25,436 nt of DNA from Akkermansiaceae bacterium UBA1506 (lineage in GTDB: Bacteria > Verrucomicrobiota > Verrucomicrobiia > Verrucomicrobiales > DEV007), in contig DCQY01000004.1 of NCBI GenBank assembly GCA_002323995.1, forward strand, positions 76,264 through 101,699, in the 5' to 3' direction. A program made the position numbers and the translations under genes. Of the stretch, positions 17,318 through 24,561 are shown piece by piece (positions within the stretch are counted from its first letter, which is position 1; every line of letters starts with the position of its first letter). The notes below the pieces were generated by a model that was not told the DNA's origin, did no database searches, and saw nothing but the letters and a program-made list of their open reading frames with translations.

Positions 17318-18574
17318 TTATTCTCCTACAGCAATCAGTTGCTCAGCAAGTCGGATGACGATGCGTCCGGGTGCTACTGCAAAGCCATAAAGGCGATCAC
17401 CTTCAGCGACGGTTAATGGATTGGTCGCGAGTTCTTCCGAAGTCTTGTCGATATTGAGTGAGTGAACGGCAGTGGGACCTTCTTTGCAGAAGAAATAGAG
17501 ACGATCGCCCGCAGCGAGCGGAGAGGCCCAAGTGCTACCGGGAAGACGACGCTCCCAGCGAACGGCGCCGTCTTCAATGTTGACTGCTTGAAGGGCTCCC
17601 GCACGGTTGACGAAATATACAGTGTCCCCATGAATTAATGGCGAACCAAAGCTCGAAGTCACACCCTGACCGGCACGCCATCTGATATGGGTTTTGGAAA
17701 CGTCACCACTCCCTCCGAGAGTGATGGCCATGGTTTGAGTCGGCTCCGAAGAGCCGATGATGACAACGTCACCGTTCGCGGTCGGAGCGTTGACGGTATT
17801 CTTTTCAATACCTTCGACCCACCATAGTTTCTCGCCATTTTCGAGTTTGAAGGCGGCCGCTTCTCCGTTGGAACTTACGATGATTTGCTCGAGGGCGTTA
17901 TGGGTAAGGTAAAGCGGAGTCGACCATGAGACGCGGGCTTCGCGTTTGATCTTCCAAAGATTTCTTCCTGACGCTTTGTCGATATTGATGAGGTAGGAAG
18001 GGCCATCGTGATCAACTAGGAGCACGATCGAATCGGGTGTATTGATAAGCGAACTGCCCACACCGTGATTTCCAAGGAAGTCGCCATATTCCTCGGTAAG
18101 GCTGCGTTGCCAGCGAACTCCCCCGGAAGAATCGAGGGCGACGAGATCCCCGCTCTCAAAAAAAGCATAAACACCCGCTTCATCAACCACGGGAGTTGGA
18201 GCTCCGCGTGAGATGTAGTCGTTCACTTCTTTGGGTTTACGGGAGGCCTCAAATTCCTTCACCCATTGCTTTCCGCCAGAGGCAAGGTCGTAGGCTTCGA
18301 TGAAGAGTTTCTCTTTTCCATCTCCACCCGTGCTTGTGACATAAACTGTTTCTCCCCAGATGACGGGACTGGATTGTCCGTATCCAGTGAGATTCACCTT
18401 CCACGCGATACCTTCGGTATCTGACCAGTTGAGTGGAAGCTCCGCCAAGGAAGTAGTGCTGTTTCCATTCCCACGGAAAGCGGGCCAGTTTCCCTCATTT
18501 GAGATGTCGGCTTGAAGCAACTCTGTATTGCAGACCGATAGGCACGAGAGGATGATGGAGATGATTTTCGCCAT
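17318..18574 (-). CDS. Secreted PQQ-like beta-propeller repeat protein
   Basis: A 418-aa protein if started at the ATG at 18574, which gives the signal peptide MAKIISIILSCLSVCNTELLQA; an upstream in-frame start at 18631 would add 19 cysteine-containing residues and mask it. The mature part starts NWPAFRGNGNSTTS, the usual entry of these PVC propellers, and continues with repeated blades such as SPVIWGETVYVTS, TPVVDEAGVYAFFESGDLVALD, SPLIHGDTVYFVNRAGALQAVNIEDGAVRWERRL and SPLAAGDRLYFF. No quinone-dependent dehydrogenase active site is apparent, so it is more likely a scaffold or binding propeller than an enzyme. The second propeller at 23027 is of the same general type. Its function is unknown. 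Confidence 0.88.
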   Translation of the reverse strand: MAKIISIILSCLSVCNTELLQADISNEGNWPAFRGNGNSTTSLAELPLNWSDTEGIAWKVNLTGYGQSSPVIWGETVYVTSTGGDGKEKLFIEAYDLASGGKQWVKEFEASRKPKEVNDYISRGAPTPVVDEAGVYAFFESGDLVALDSSGGVRWQRSLTEEYGDFLGNHGVGSSLINTPDSIVLLVDHDGPSYLINIDKASGRNLWKIKREARVSWSTPLYLTHNALEQIIVSSNGEAAAFKLENGEKLWWVEGIEKNTVNAPTANGDVVIIGSSEPTQTMAITLGGSGDVSKTHIRWRAGQGVTSSFGSPLIHGDTVYFVNRAGALQAVNIEDGAVRWERRLPGSTWASPLAAGDRLYFFCKEGPTAVHSLNIDKTSEELATNPLTVAEGDRLYGFAVAPGRIVIRLAEQLIAVGE

Positions 18575-18805
18575 ACGATACTCTAGATGGGCGCAATTGG
18601 ACTGACAACAGGCGCGTTTGCAGAATAGCAAGCGGTCGCCAGTCCACGTTTCGAACGCTTAAGACTTTATGGTCTTTTGGGCTTTCCTTTTGGTGCAATC
18701 TGATATTCTCCTGTTACAAGTATTTTAGATCATTTGCGGGTCTTCTTTTCGCACCAAAAACGGTGACAGCCTTGCTTCAAATGCTAGGGTTGGGTTCTGT
18801 CTCGG

Positions 18806-19783
18806 ATGAAACTCTTTTCAAGCACTCTCCTTATCTCTGGCGCCATCTGGTTGATCGCTGGTCTCGCCATCCCCACGGTAGCTGATTCTCTCACCGGCGA
18901 CGAACGGGGCTCCATTCTTCTGGAGCTCAACGAAATCCAAGACGTCCTCGATGGGGAACAACTCTCTCTGCGCACCAGTGCGGCCCAGACCTTTCAAGCG
19001 GCCTCTGCGAGCAATGATGCCGCTTACGAGTTCTACCTCAAGTGTCACAAAATCCTCAACTTCGACCCGAAAGGAGCCTCATACACGGAATTCCGGAATT
19101 GGAGAGACCGCCAAGAAGACAGAGTCAAAACAGAATCAAATCTGTCAGCGATGCGTGTGCAACTTCAATACCTCGTTCTCTCGATGAAGGCTGCTGAATC
19201 AGCCGACTTCGATACGATCATCCCGGAGTTGGAGCAATTTATAGCAAACGTTGTTACGAATTCGGAGAGCCTGAATATGAGGACAATGCAGGAACCAGTG
19301 ACGAATACGATATTTGCTCAGGCTTACAATTTGGATAAATCACTCACAATGGAAAACTGGTCCTACTCGCCGGGTAATTACAGTAAGGTTTATGAGCAAA
19401 CGATTTTTCCATTCTTTCGAGCAACAGCAACACAGGGACTTGCCGCCGCCTGGGATCGTAGAATTGCTCTCGAGTCGGGGCTATTTTCCCGGACTCATGA
19501 AGGCAATGTAGAGGCACTCGAAAAGTTCCAGAAGGAACGCTTGCCCGCGCTTCATTGGCAGAAGTCAATAGACCTTTATAATTCCGTATCTCAAAAGCAG
19601 GGCGCCGCTGCGTTAATCCAACTCGTGCGTGCCAATCCCGAACACCCTGAAATCAGGAATTGGGTTGGGAGCTTCGCCGAGTTGTTGAAAAACACCACGA
19701 AGTCGGCTTCGGAAGAGTATCCCGAAACGACAAAAGAGACTCCTCCCCCGGTTGATCCCAACAATCCGTTGGGATTTGAGTGA
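18806..19783 (+). CDS. Hypothetical secreted helical protein
   Basis: A 325-aa protein that I do not recognise. The N-terminus MKLFSSTLLISGAIWLIAGL is a signal peptide or single membrane anchor. The rest is predominantly alpha-helical by composition, rich in Glu, Gln and Ala, with one YLKCHKILNFDP segment and a proline-rich acidic end (TPPPVDPNNPLGFE). It has no metal-binding or catalytic motif that I can name. It is divergent from the propeller gene (232-base shared upstream region) and convergent with the ThuA-like gene, so it is probably its own transcription unit. Coding bias looks like the neighbours, so I consider it a real gene. Confidence 0.75.
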   Translation: MKLFSSTLLISGAIWLIAGLAIPTVADSLTGDERGSILLELNEIQDVLDGEQLSLRTSAAQTFQAASASNDAAYEFYLKCHKILNFDPKGASYTEFRNWRDRQEDRVKTESNLSAMRVQLQYLVLSMKAAESADFDTIIPELEQFIANVVTNSESLNMRTMQEPVTNTIFAQAYNLDKSLTMENWSYSPGNYSKVYEQTIFPFFRATATQGLAAAWDRRIALESGLFSRTHEGNVEALEKFQKERLPALHWQKSIDLYNSVSQKQGAAALIQLVRANPEHPEIRNWVGSFAELLKNTTKSASEEYPETTKETPPPVDPNNPLGFE

Positions 19784-19834
19784 GTTTTTTACAGAATCTT
19801 CAGCGTCGAATAAGACTGCAATCCGCTTCGAAGT

Positions 19835-20668
19835 CTAATGTTTGGCGAGGGAGCCCTCGGCAGCCTTTCCCTCTTCATCAAGCTTACTCACGGACCAGAG
19901 AATACCTTGGACAAGAAGATCGGCAAAATTATCGTCTGCGACTTCTTCGCTGGAGTGGCCGATTGAAGCTGAGAAAATTCGGGTCTTGTTGGGACCATAA
20001 AGATTGGTCCAGACAATAACCGCTTCTGCAACGCGCCCGTCTTTAAGGGTTTGTGAGCCCGTCGCCAAGGCGATAGCCGAATCAAGAATCTGGATGTTGT
20101 TGTAGAGCTCTCCTGTCGGGGTGACCCAGTCTTCCAAGTCCTTGGTGATGGGGTGGTCGACATCCTGATGATAAGTAACCTTTACAGGGAACTTGGGCCC
20201 GTGCCCACTTGACTGCACGCCGATCATTTCAAACCAGTGGGCATTATCTTCGCCCAAGGTGACTGGTTCTTTGAACTTACCCCACCGGTAGCTATGCATC
20301 GCGCAGTGAATATTGACAGCGGGAACGCCGCTGCGGTGGGCTTCCAGAATCCGGTTAACGTATTCCGGATCTGTCACGTTAGCGGAGCATTCATTGTGGA
20401 TGATGAGGTCATAGCCGTCCGCCCAGTTATCATTTTTGTAGACATCGAAGCGAGCGTCAGTCTTTTTGCTGGGGCTTGAAGCGATCGTGACGACGGCGTT
20501 TAATCTTTCCTCGACGACTCCTTTAATGACTGGCCCTTGAAGGTCATAGTCGTGACAGCAGCCTCCGTTGATAAGGAGGATTTTGAGCGGCGCAACCTCG
20601 GCTGAAGCGCTCAGCGAAGTAAAAAGTCCCAAAGCGGCAAAGAAGAGTGTTTTTCCAAGTCTATTCAT
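19835..20668 (-). CDS. ThuA-like domain protein, secreted
   Basis: A 277-aa exported protein: signal peptide MNRLGKTLFFAALGLFTSLSASA, then a class-I glutamine-amidotransferase-like ThuA domain. Diagnostic blocks are LKILLINGGCCHDY at the start, DLIIHNECSANVTDPEYVNRILEAHRSG, VPAVNIHCAMHSYR, GHGPKFPVKVTYHQDVDHPITKDL and TRIFSASIGHSSEEVADDNFADLLVQGILWS. ThuA proteins are linked to sugar metabolism (trehalose utilisation in rhizobia) and are abundant in PVC bacteria; the reaction is not established. The double Cys in NGGCCHDY is where many relatives have a single small residue or His. Gene order suggests it stands alone. Confidence 0.9.
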   Translation of the reverse strand: MNRLGKTLFFAALGLFTSLSASAEVAPLKILLINGGCCHDYDLQGPVIKGVVEERLNAVVTIASSPSKKTDARFDVYKNDNWADGYDLIIHNECSANVTDPEYVNRILEAHRSGVPAVNIHCAMHSYRWGKFKEPVTLGEDNAHWFEMIGVQSSGHGPKFPVKVTYHQDVDHPITKDLEDWVTPTGELYNNIQILDSAIALATGSQTLKDGRVAEAVIVWTNLYGPNKTRIFSASIGHSSEEVADDNFADLLVQGILWSVSKLDEEGKAAEGSLAKH

Positions 20669-20982
20669 ATCAAGTCCCTAGATATCTTAAGTGGCCTTAT
20701 TAGCACAAGTTTTTTCCTTTCTTATGATGCTGTAAAATCGAAGAGTTCCCCAGGCATTAGATTTTCGTTAATGTTTGGAGAGTTGGGAGTCGGGATACGA
20801 GAATACACAGACTCACGTTACTCTGCTGCTGGAGTAGGCGGACTTTGGTGTTATTGTGCCCGCGCGCTGGAAAGCACTGACTGCTTCTTGAGGGTTTCCA
20901 CGATTTAGAGAGTGGCGTTTGCAGACTCGGATGGAATTGCAAGCTGCTTGCTTTAGCGGCCCAGCGATTGTCTATTCCACTC
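20669..20982. other. 314-base intergenic region between divergent genes
   Basis: This stretch separates the ThuA-like gene (-) from the CobW-like gene (+) and must hold both promoters. I see no tRNA, no repeat array and no convincing promoter hexamer pair. A short perfect inverted repeat GCAAGC-T-GCTTGC lies at 20939-20951, about 30 bases before the CobW start. It does not match the Zur-box consensus that often controls this GTPase family. Confidence 0.4.
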
Positions 20983-22167
20983 ATGCCCCAGACGCCTATC
21001 ATCGCTCTTTGCGGTTTCCTTGGTTCCGGAAAAACGACACTGCTGCGTCGTTGGCGGCGTGACGATGCTGTTCGCAATGCGGCGGTGATCGTGCATGACT
21101 TGAGTGAGTTCGGTCTTGATGCGGAATTGCTCTCCGACGAAGAGTCTTTACCGGCGCCGGGAAAGCTCGTTGATCGCGTTGCGGCATTACATGGAAATCA
21201 TGCAAGAGAGCAACTTCATGATTCGGTTGGAATCTCTCTTCAAGAAATTGCTGAGTTGACTCCAGCTCCTCCGCTAGTGCTCTGCGAAAGCACCGGAGCG
21301 GCCCGACCGTGGCCATTGATTAAGGCACTGACTCAGGACGAAAGATTTTCCCTGCGTCACTTTATTGTTACTGTGGATGCTCTAAATCTTCATCGCGACT
21401 TCGCTGACGGACGAGTGTTGACCGGAGAAGAGCCTGCGCCCCAGGATGAAGCACTTTCACTAGCCGCTGGAGTCCTAGCGGAACAGATTGCCTTCGCCAG
21501 TATCATTATTCTAACTAAGATCGACACGATTCCTGAGTCCGTCGTCGATGCTCAAGTGAAGACGCTGCAGAAGCTTCAGCCGAACGTAGCAATCGGTCTT
21601 TCGGCTCAGGCGGGTTTCTTGCTGTCGCATCTTGAGAACACCCCAGCACCCAATTTAACCAGTCTCAAGGAACGAGCCGATCAATTTGGTCTGGCCGATC
21701 AGTCCTCGACAGCCAACGATGTTGAGGCCGTGGTGCTTCGTGATCAGCGGCCGTTTCATCCTCAGCGTTTATACGACGCCTGTCAGACCGAGTTAGGGAC
21801 TGGCCTTTATCGAACCAAGGGATTCCTCTGGCTGGCCTCGCGTTCGGGCCAGGTCCTTCTCTGGCAGCAGTCCGGCAGCCAGATCGCTCTGGAGGTTAAG
21901 GGCTATTGGCGTGCGGAGATGGTTCACAATCGGAATGGTGAGTTGCTGCCTGAAGAGATTGAACACCTGAAGGAAAAACTCGAATCAGAACATCCTGTTT
22001 TCGGAGACCGTCATAACGAGTTGACTTTGATCGGTCTCAAGGTAGCGCGCGACGCTTTCTATGCTTCTCTTCAGGAAGCTCTTTGCAGCAGTGATGAAGT
22101 AGCAGCGTGGCAGAAGGGCGCCGAGTTTCCCGACCCCTGGCCGAAATCGATTCGGCGGATTGACTGA
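20983..22167 (+). CDS. COG0523/CobW-family GTPase lacking the CxCC motif
   Basis: A 394-aa cytoplasmic GTPase of the G3E family, thought to act as a metal chaperone or insertase. The ATG at 20983 is preferred over a TTG five codons upstream. The P-loop GFLGSGKTT is at residues 11-19, VLCESTGAARP is the switch/Walker B region, and TKID is the guanine-specificity motif. The C-terminal CobW_C domain is recognisable (VVLRDQRPFHPQRLYDACQ, TKGFLWLASRSGQVLLWQ, VKGYWRAEM). The GCxCC metal-binding motif normally found near residue 70 is absent; the aligned stretch reads AALHGNHAREQLHD, with His residues where Cys would be. The partner metal and client are unknown. An FmdB-like gene follows on the same strand. 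Confidence 0.9.
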   Translation: MPQTPIIALCGFLGSGKTTLLRRWRRDDAVRNAAVIVHDLSEFGLDAELLSDEESLPAPGKLVDRVAALHGNHAREQLHDSVGISLQEIAELTPAPPLVLCESTGAARPWPLIKALTQDERFSLRHFIVTVDALNLHRDFADGRVLTGEEPAPQDEALSLAAGVLAEQIAFASIIILTKIDTIPESVVDAQVKTLQKLQPNVAIGLSAQAGFLLSHLENTPAPNLTSLKERADQFGLADQSSTANDVEAVVLRDQRPFHPQRLYDACQTELGTGLYRTKGFLWLASRSGQVLLWQQSGSQIALEVKGYWRAEMVHNRNGELLPEEIEHLKEKLESEHPVFGDRHNELTLIGLKVARDAFYASLQEALCSSDEVAAWQKGAEFPDPWPKSIRRID

Positions 22168-22251
22168 GAGCAACTGATGGAACGATTGTGTTGCATCAAT
22201 CGAGTTATTCCGCTGCTTGACGCCGCTGGCGCAGCCGTACACGATTCCCTT

Positions 22252-22470
22252 ATGCCGACCTACGTTTACGAAACGATTCCGGAAGACCCCTCAGAGGAAG
22301 TGATCCGTTTCGAAATCAAGCAGAGCATTAAGGACGATGCTCTTTCGACGCACCCAGAAACCGGTGTGCCGGTCAAACGAGTGATCTCCGGTGGGATTTC
22401 CATTATGCCAAGCAAGGGAGGTGCGTCCGATGGCGGGAGCTGCTGTTCCGGGGGGTCCTGCTGCAGTTGA
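22252..22470 (+). CDS. FmdB-like small protein with lost zinc-ribbon cysteines and Cys-Cys tail
   Basis: A 72-aa protein starting at the ATG at 22252 (MPTYVYETI, the usual FmdB opening MPxYxY); a longer frame from 22177 adds 25 residues with no family match. FmdB proteins normally carry CxxC and CPxC pairs; here these positions read IPED and HPET, while the flanking blocks FEIKQSIKDDAL and PVKRVISGGISI are conserved. The tail is Gly/Ser-rich and ends SCCSGGSCCS, so four cysteines reappear at the C-terminus. A transferred metal site or a redox tail is possible. It lies 84 bases behind the CobW-like gene and may share its transcript. FmdB was first linked to formamidase regulation, but general function is unclear. 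Confidence 0.8.
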   Translation: MPTYVYETIPEDPSEEVIRFEIKQSIKDDALSTHPETGVPVKRVISGGISIMPSKGGASDGGSCCSGGSCCS

Positions 22471-22525
22471 GTGGCCCGGGGCAATCCGTTATCAATGGGC
22501 GGGCGCGACGCCCTGAGGGAACGGG

Positions 22526-22882
22526 TCACGACAAAAAATCGTAGATCCGCTGTTTGGGGCGCCCAATGATGGCTCTGCCGTCTTTGACGAGTACCGGGCG
22601 CTGCAGCAGTTGCTTGTGCTTGATCAGGATCTCAATGACAGCTTCGGGATTGTCGACAAAGTCGTCGGGGTTGAGTTCCAGCTTCTTGAACTTGGAGTCC
22701 TTGCGAACGAGATCCTGAACCGGGTCTTCGAGGCCGGAGAGGATGGTTTTTAGTTCTTCTCGGCCGGGTGGCTCCTTGATGTAAAGGACCACGTCGTGCT
22801 TCACTCCCAGTTCCTCGGCGACCGCCAAGGCATTCACGGAAGAGCCTCAGTGAGGGAAGTGGTAAATTATGACCTCTGACAT
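22526..22882 (-). CDS. arsC: Selenocysteine-containing ArsC-family reductase (in-frame TGA = Sec12)
   Basis: A 118-aa thioredoxin-fold protein of the arsenate reductase ArsC family, read through one in-frame TGA at 22847-22849. From the ATG at 22880-22882 it reads MSEVIIYHFPH-U-GSSVNALA, aligning without gaps to the family start YHNPxCxxS. U12 falls exactly on catalytic Cys12 of the plasmid R773 enzyme (CGTSRNTL against UGSSVNAL). R60 (LVRKD), R95 (QRPVLV) and R108 (IGRPKQR) match the three arginines of the oxyanion site. Odd points: HNP is HFP and the Arg after the motif is V16. A hairpin fitting a bacterial SECIS follows the TGA. Without readthrough only a 103-aa fragment from a GTG would remain, lacking the active site. 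It could reduce arsenate or act as another Sec-based thiol oxidoreductase. It is convergent with the FmdB-like gene. Confidence 0.85.
22813..22830 (-). promoter_or_regulatory. Candidate bacterial SECIS hairpin for Sec insertion
   Basis: On the minus strand, 16 bases after the TGA, the mRNA can form CCUUGGC-GGUC-GCCGAGG: a 7-bp stem with one G-U wobble and a GGUC tetraloop. The loop starts 24 nt downstream of UGA, within the spacing used by bacterial SECIS elements. G and U in the loop are the features SelB contacts in E. coli fdhF, whose loop also contains GGUC. The hairpin lies inside the coding sequence (codons for A18 to E24), as expected for bacteria. Confidence 0.75.
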
Positions 22883-23026
22883 ATTAAAAAATCTAGGATA
22901 AGTAACGTCGCAAGCTGGAATATCGGTCTTCAAGAGTGCAGATAAAAAGAGAGTTGGTGCTTATGCTCCGTTAAAGATGCAGCATGCTCAGTCTGGTTAT
23001 TTTCTACGCCAGCTAAAGTCAGTCAA

Positions 23027-24265
23027 TTATCTGACACTGACATCGTAGCAAAGCAGCAAGTCTTGATCTCGCAAGTAGAGCTTACCGTTTGCGACAACAG
23101 GGTGCGGCCAGGCCTTATGATCACTGCGATTGGGTTGATCGAAGCGGCTTACCTCTTCATAGCCGTCCGGCGAAGCCTTAATCAGGGCGACGGGACCGTG
23201 CTCAGAACGAAGGTAGAAACGATCGTCTGCGTAAAGTGTGGCACCTTTGCCAACGCTGCGCTCGATGAACCTGGGTTTTCCGGTCTGGATATCTACGCAG
23301 CGGAAGGTCGATCCGCTACCACCAAAAACATGACCATCAAGAAGAATCACTCCGCCATGATGATTTGAAATTTCTTTGCTGGCATAAATTTCTTTCGCAG
23401 ACCAGATGTCCCCACTTTTACTCACCTTGAATCCATTACAGCCGATTCCGTAGGAGGAGGTTACGAAAATCATGTCACCATCGATAACCGGTGTAGTGAT
23501 AACTGCCGTTTTACCGGGGCGATCGGCTTTCCAAAGGATGGCGCCAGTTTCCGGGTCAAGGCCAGCGAGACTTTTTCCAGTGAGTTGGATGTACTGGCGC
23601 ACTTCGTGGATGGTCGCAATGACCACGGAAGAATAGCCTGCGGTATCAGTCCAGTCGCTGGTCTGCCATCGCTTCTTGCCGGTCTTGCGGTCGATTGCCA
23701 ACACAGTGCCCTCGTTACCTCCTGGTGTGACTACCACTTGATCGCCATCGACGAGCGGGGACTCGCTATACTTCCAACCTGACATCATCTTACCGCCAAA
23801 ATCGTTGGTTAGGTTCACCTTCCACTTGGGCTTTCCAGTCGATACATCGAGGCAGGCGAGATCGGAGTGTTGATTAAGCACGAACACCTCACCTTCAGCT
23901 ACCGTAGGCGTGCTTCGGGTGCCCGGGTATTTCTGATGACCGCCTGCTTCCCCTATTCGCGTTCTCCACGCAGGGCTGCTGTCTGCCTCATTCAAAGCAA
24001 TGGCGTAGCTACCATCTTCAAGATCGCCGAGAGTAAATATTTTGCCGTCTGAGATGGAAATACTCGAGTAGCCCGCCCCCAGGCCGCTGGCTTCCCAGAC
24101 GAGATTTGGGCCACCTTCTGGCCATGACTGGAGTAGCCCTGATTCTTGCGATATGCCGCTACGATCCTTTCCGCGCCATTGAGGCCAGTCGTCAGCAAAG
24201 ATAATTGTAGTGAAAAAAGCTACCGCAACAAAAAAGGCGGCATGTGGAAGTGTGGATGATTTCAT
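23027..24265 (-). CDS. Secreted PQQ-like beta-propeller repeat protein
   Basis: A 412-aa protein from the ATG at 24265, which gives the signal peptide MKSSTLPHAAFFVAVAFFTTIIFA; a start at 24370 would add 35 residues without a signal. The mature protein opens with DDWPQWRGKDRSGISQESGLLQSW, typical of PVC outer-compartment propellers, followed by blades such as YSSISISDGKIFTLGD, STPTVAEGEVFVLNQHSDLACLD, SPLVDGDQVVVTPGG, TTPVIDGDMIFVTSS and HPVVANGKLYLRDQDLLLCYD. No catalytic motif is visible; a scaffold, sensor or binding role is likelier than quinoprotein oxidation. It is divergent from the last sulfatase. Confidence 0.88.
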   Translation of the reverse strand: MKSSTLPHAAFFVAVAFFTTIIFADDWPQWRGKDRSGISQESGLLQSWPEGGPNLVWEASGLGAGYSSISISDGKIFTLGDLEDGSYAIALNEADSSPAWRTRIGEAGGHQKYPGTRSTPTVAEGEVFVLNQHSDLACLDVSTGKPKWKVNLTNDFGGKMMSGWKYSESPLVDGDQVVVTPGGNEGTVLAIDRKTGKKRWQTSDWTDTAGYSSVVIATIHEVRQYIQLTGKSLAGLDPETGAILWKADRPGKTAVITTPVIDGDMIFVTSSYGIGCNGFKVSKSGDIWSAKEIYASKEISNHHGGVILLDGHVFGGSGSTFRCVDIQTGKPRFIERSVGKGATLYADDRFYLRSEHGPVALIKASPDGYEEVSRFDQPNRSDHKAWPHPVVANGKLYLRDQDLLLCYDVSVR

Positions 24266-24561
24266 GGCAGAGCTTTGATTTACGGAGATGCTGAGAAATT
24301 TTAACGGACAGGTCCACGATTTTGCCGGACGCGATTCCGCTCTGGAGGAGTGGCCCTCTTGATCTGTCATAATTTTTTCGGTTTTAGTAGGGTTTGATGT
24401 TAACTAATTACGAACAGGTGGCTATTCAATGAGTTGAAGTCTTCGTGACTGTCCATAAAAAATATTTTCACATAAAACCTGAAAATAGCGATACGTCTCA
24501 GGAGGAATCTGGCTGAGGTATTGCCGCACTTTGAGAACCGTTCGTTTGGAGAATTAATTCC
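24266..24561. other. 296-base AT-rich divergent intergenic region
   Basis: It separates the propeller gene (-) from the sulfatase (+) and is more AT-rich than the coding DNA, so it probably contains both promoters. A perfect inverted repeat ATTTTCA-(9)-TGAAAAT lies at 24464-24486, possibly an operator. AGGAGGAAT at about 24500 resembles a ribosome binding site but has no start codon at a useful distance. No RNA gene was recognised. Confidence 0.4.
24464..24486. repeat. Inverted repeat upstream of the tenth sulfatase
   Basis: The arms ATTTTCA and TGAAAAT are perfectly complementary and 9 bases apart, 75 bases before the sulfatase start. The arrangement fits a dimeric regulator site, though AT-rich repeats of this size also arise by chance. 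Confidence 0.25.

Noticed and set aside
22468..22470. TGA after SCCSGGSCCS in the FmdB-like gene as another Sec codon
   Set aside because: The frame beyond gives no family-like sequence and I see no hairpin of the right type and spacing; it is taken as a normal stop.
22501..22513. GGGCG-CGA-CGCCC hairpin between the convergent FmdB-like and ArsC-like genes as a terminator
   Set aside because: The stem is only 5 bp and no T-run follows on either strand within the expected distance.
22526..22837. A 103-aa ArsC-like protein starting at GTG 22837 as the complete gene
   Set aside because: It begins after the active-site residue, while the codons upstream of the TGA continue the family N-terminus in the same frame. 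The longer Sec-containing reading explains the data better.
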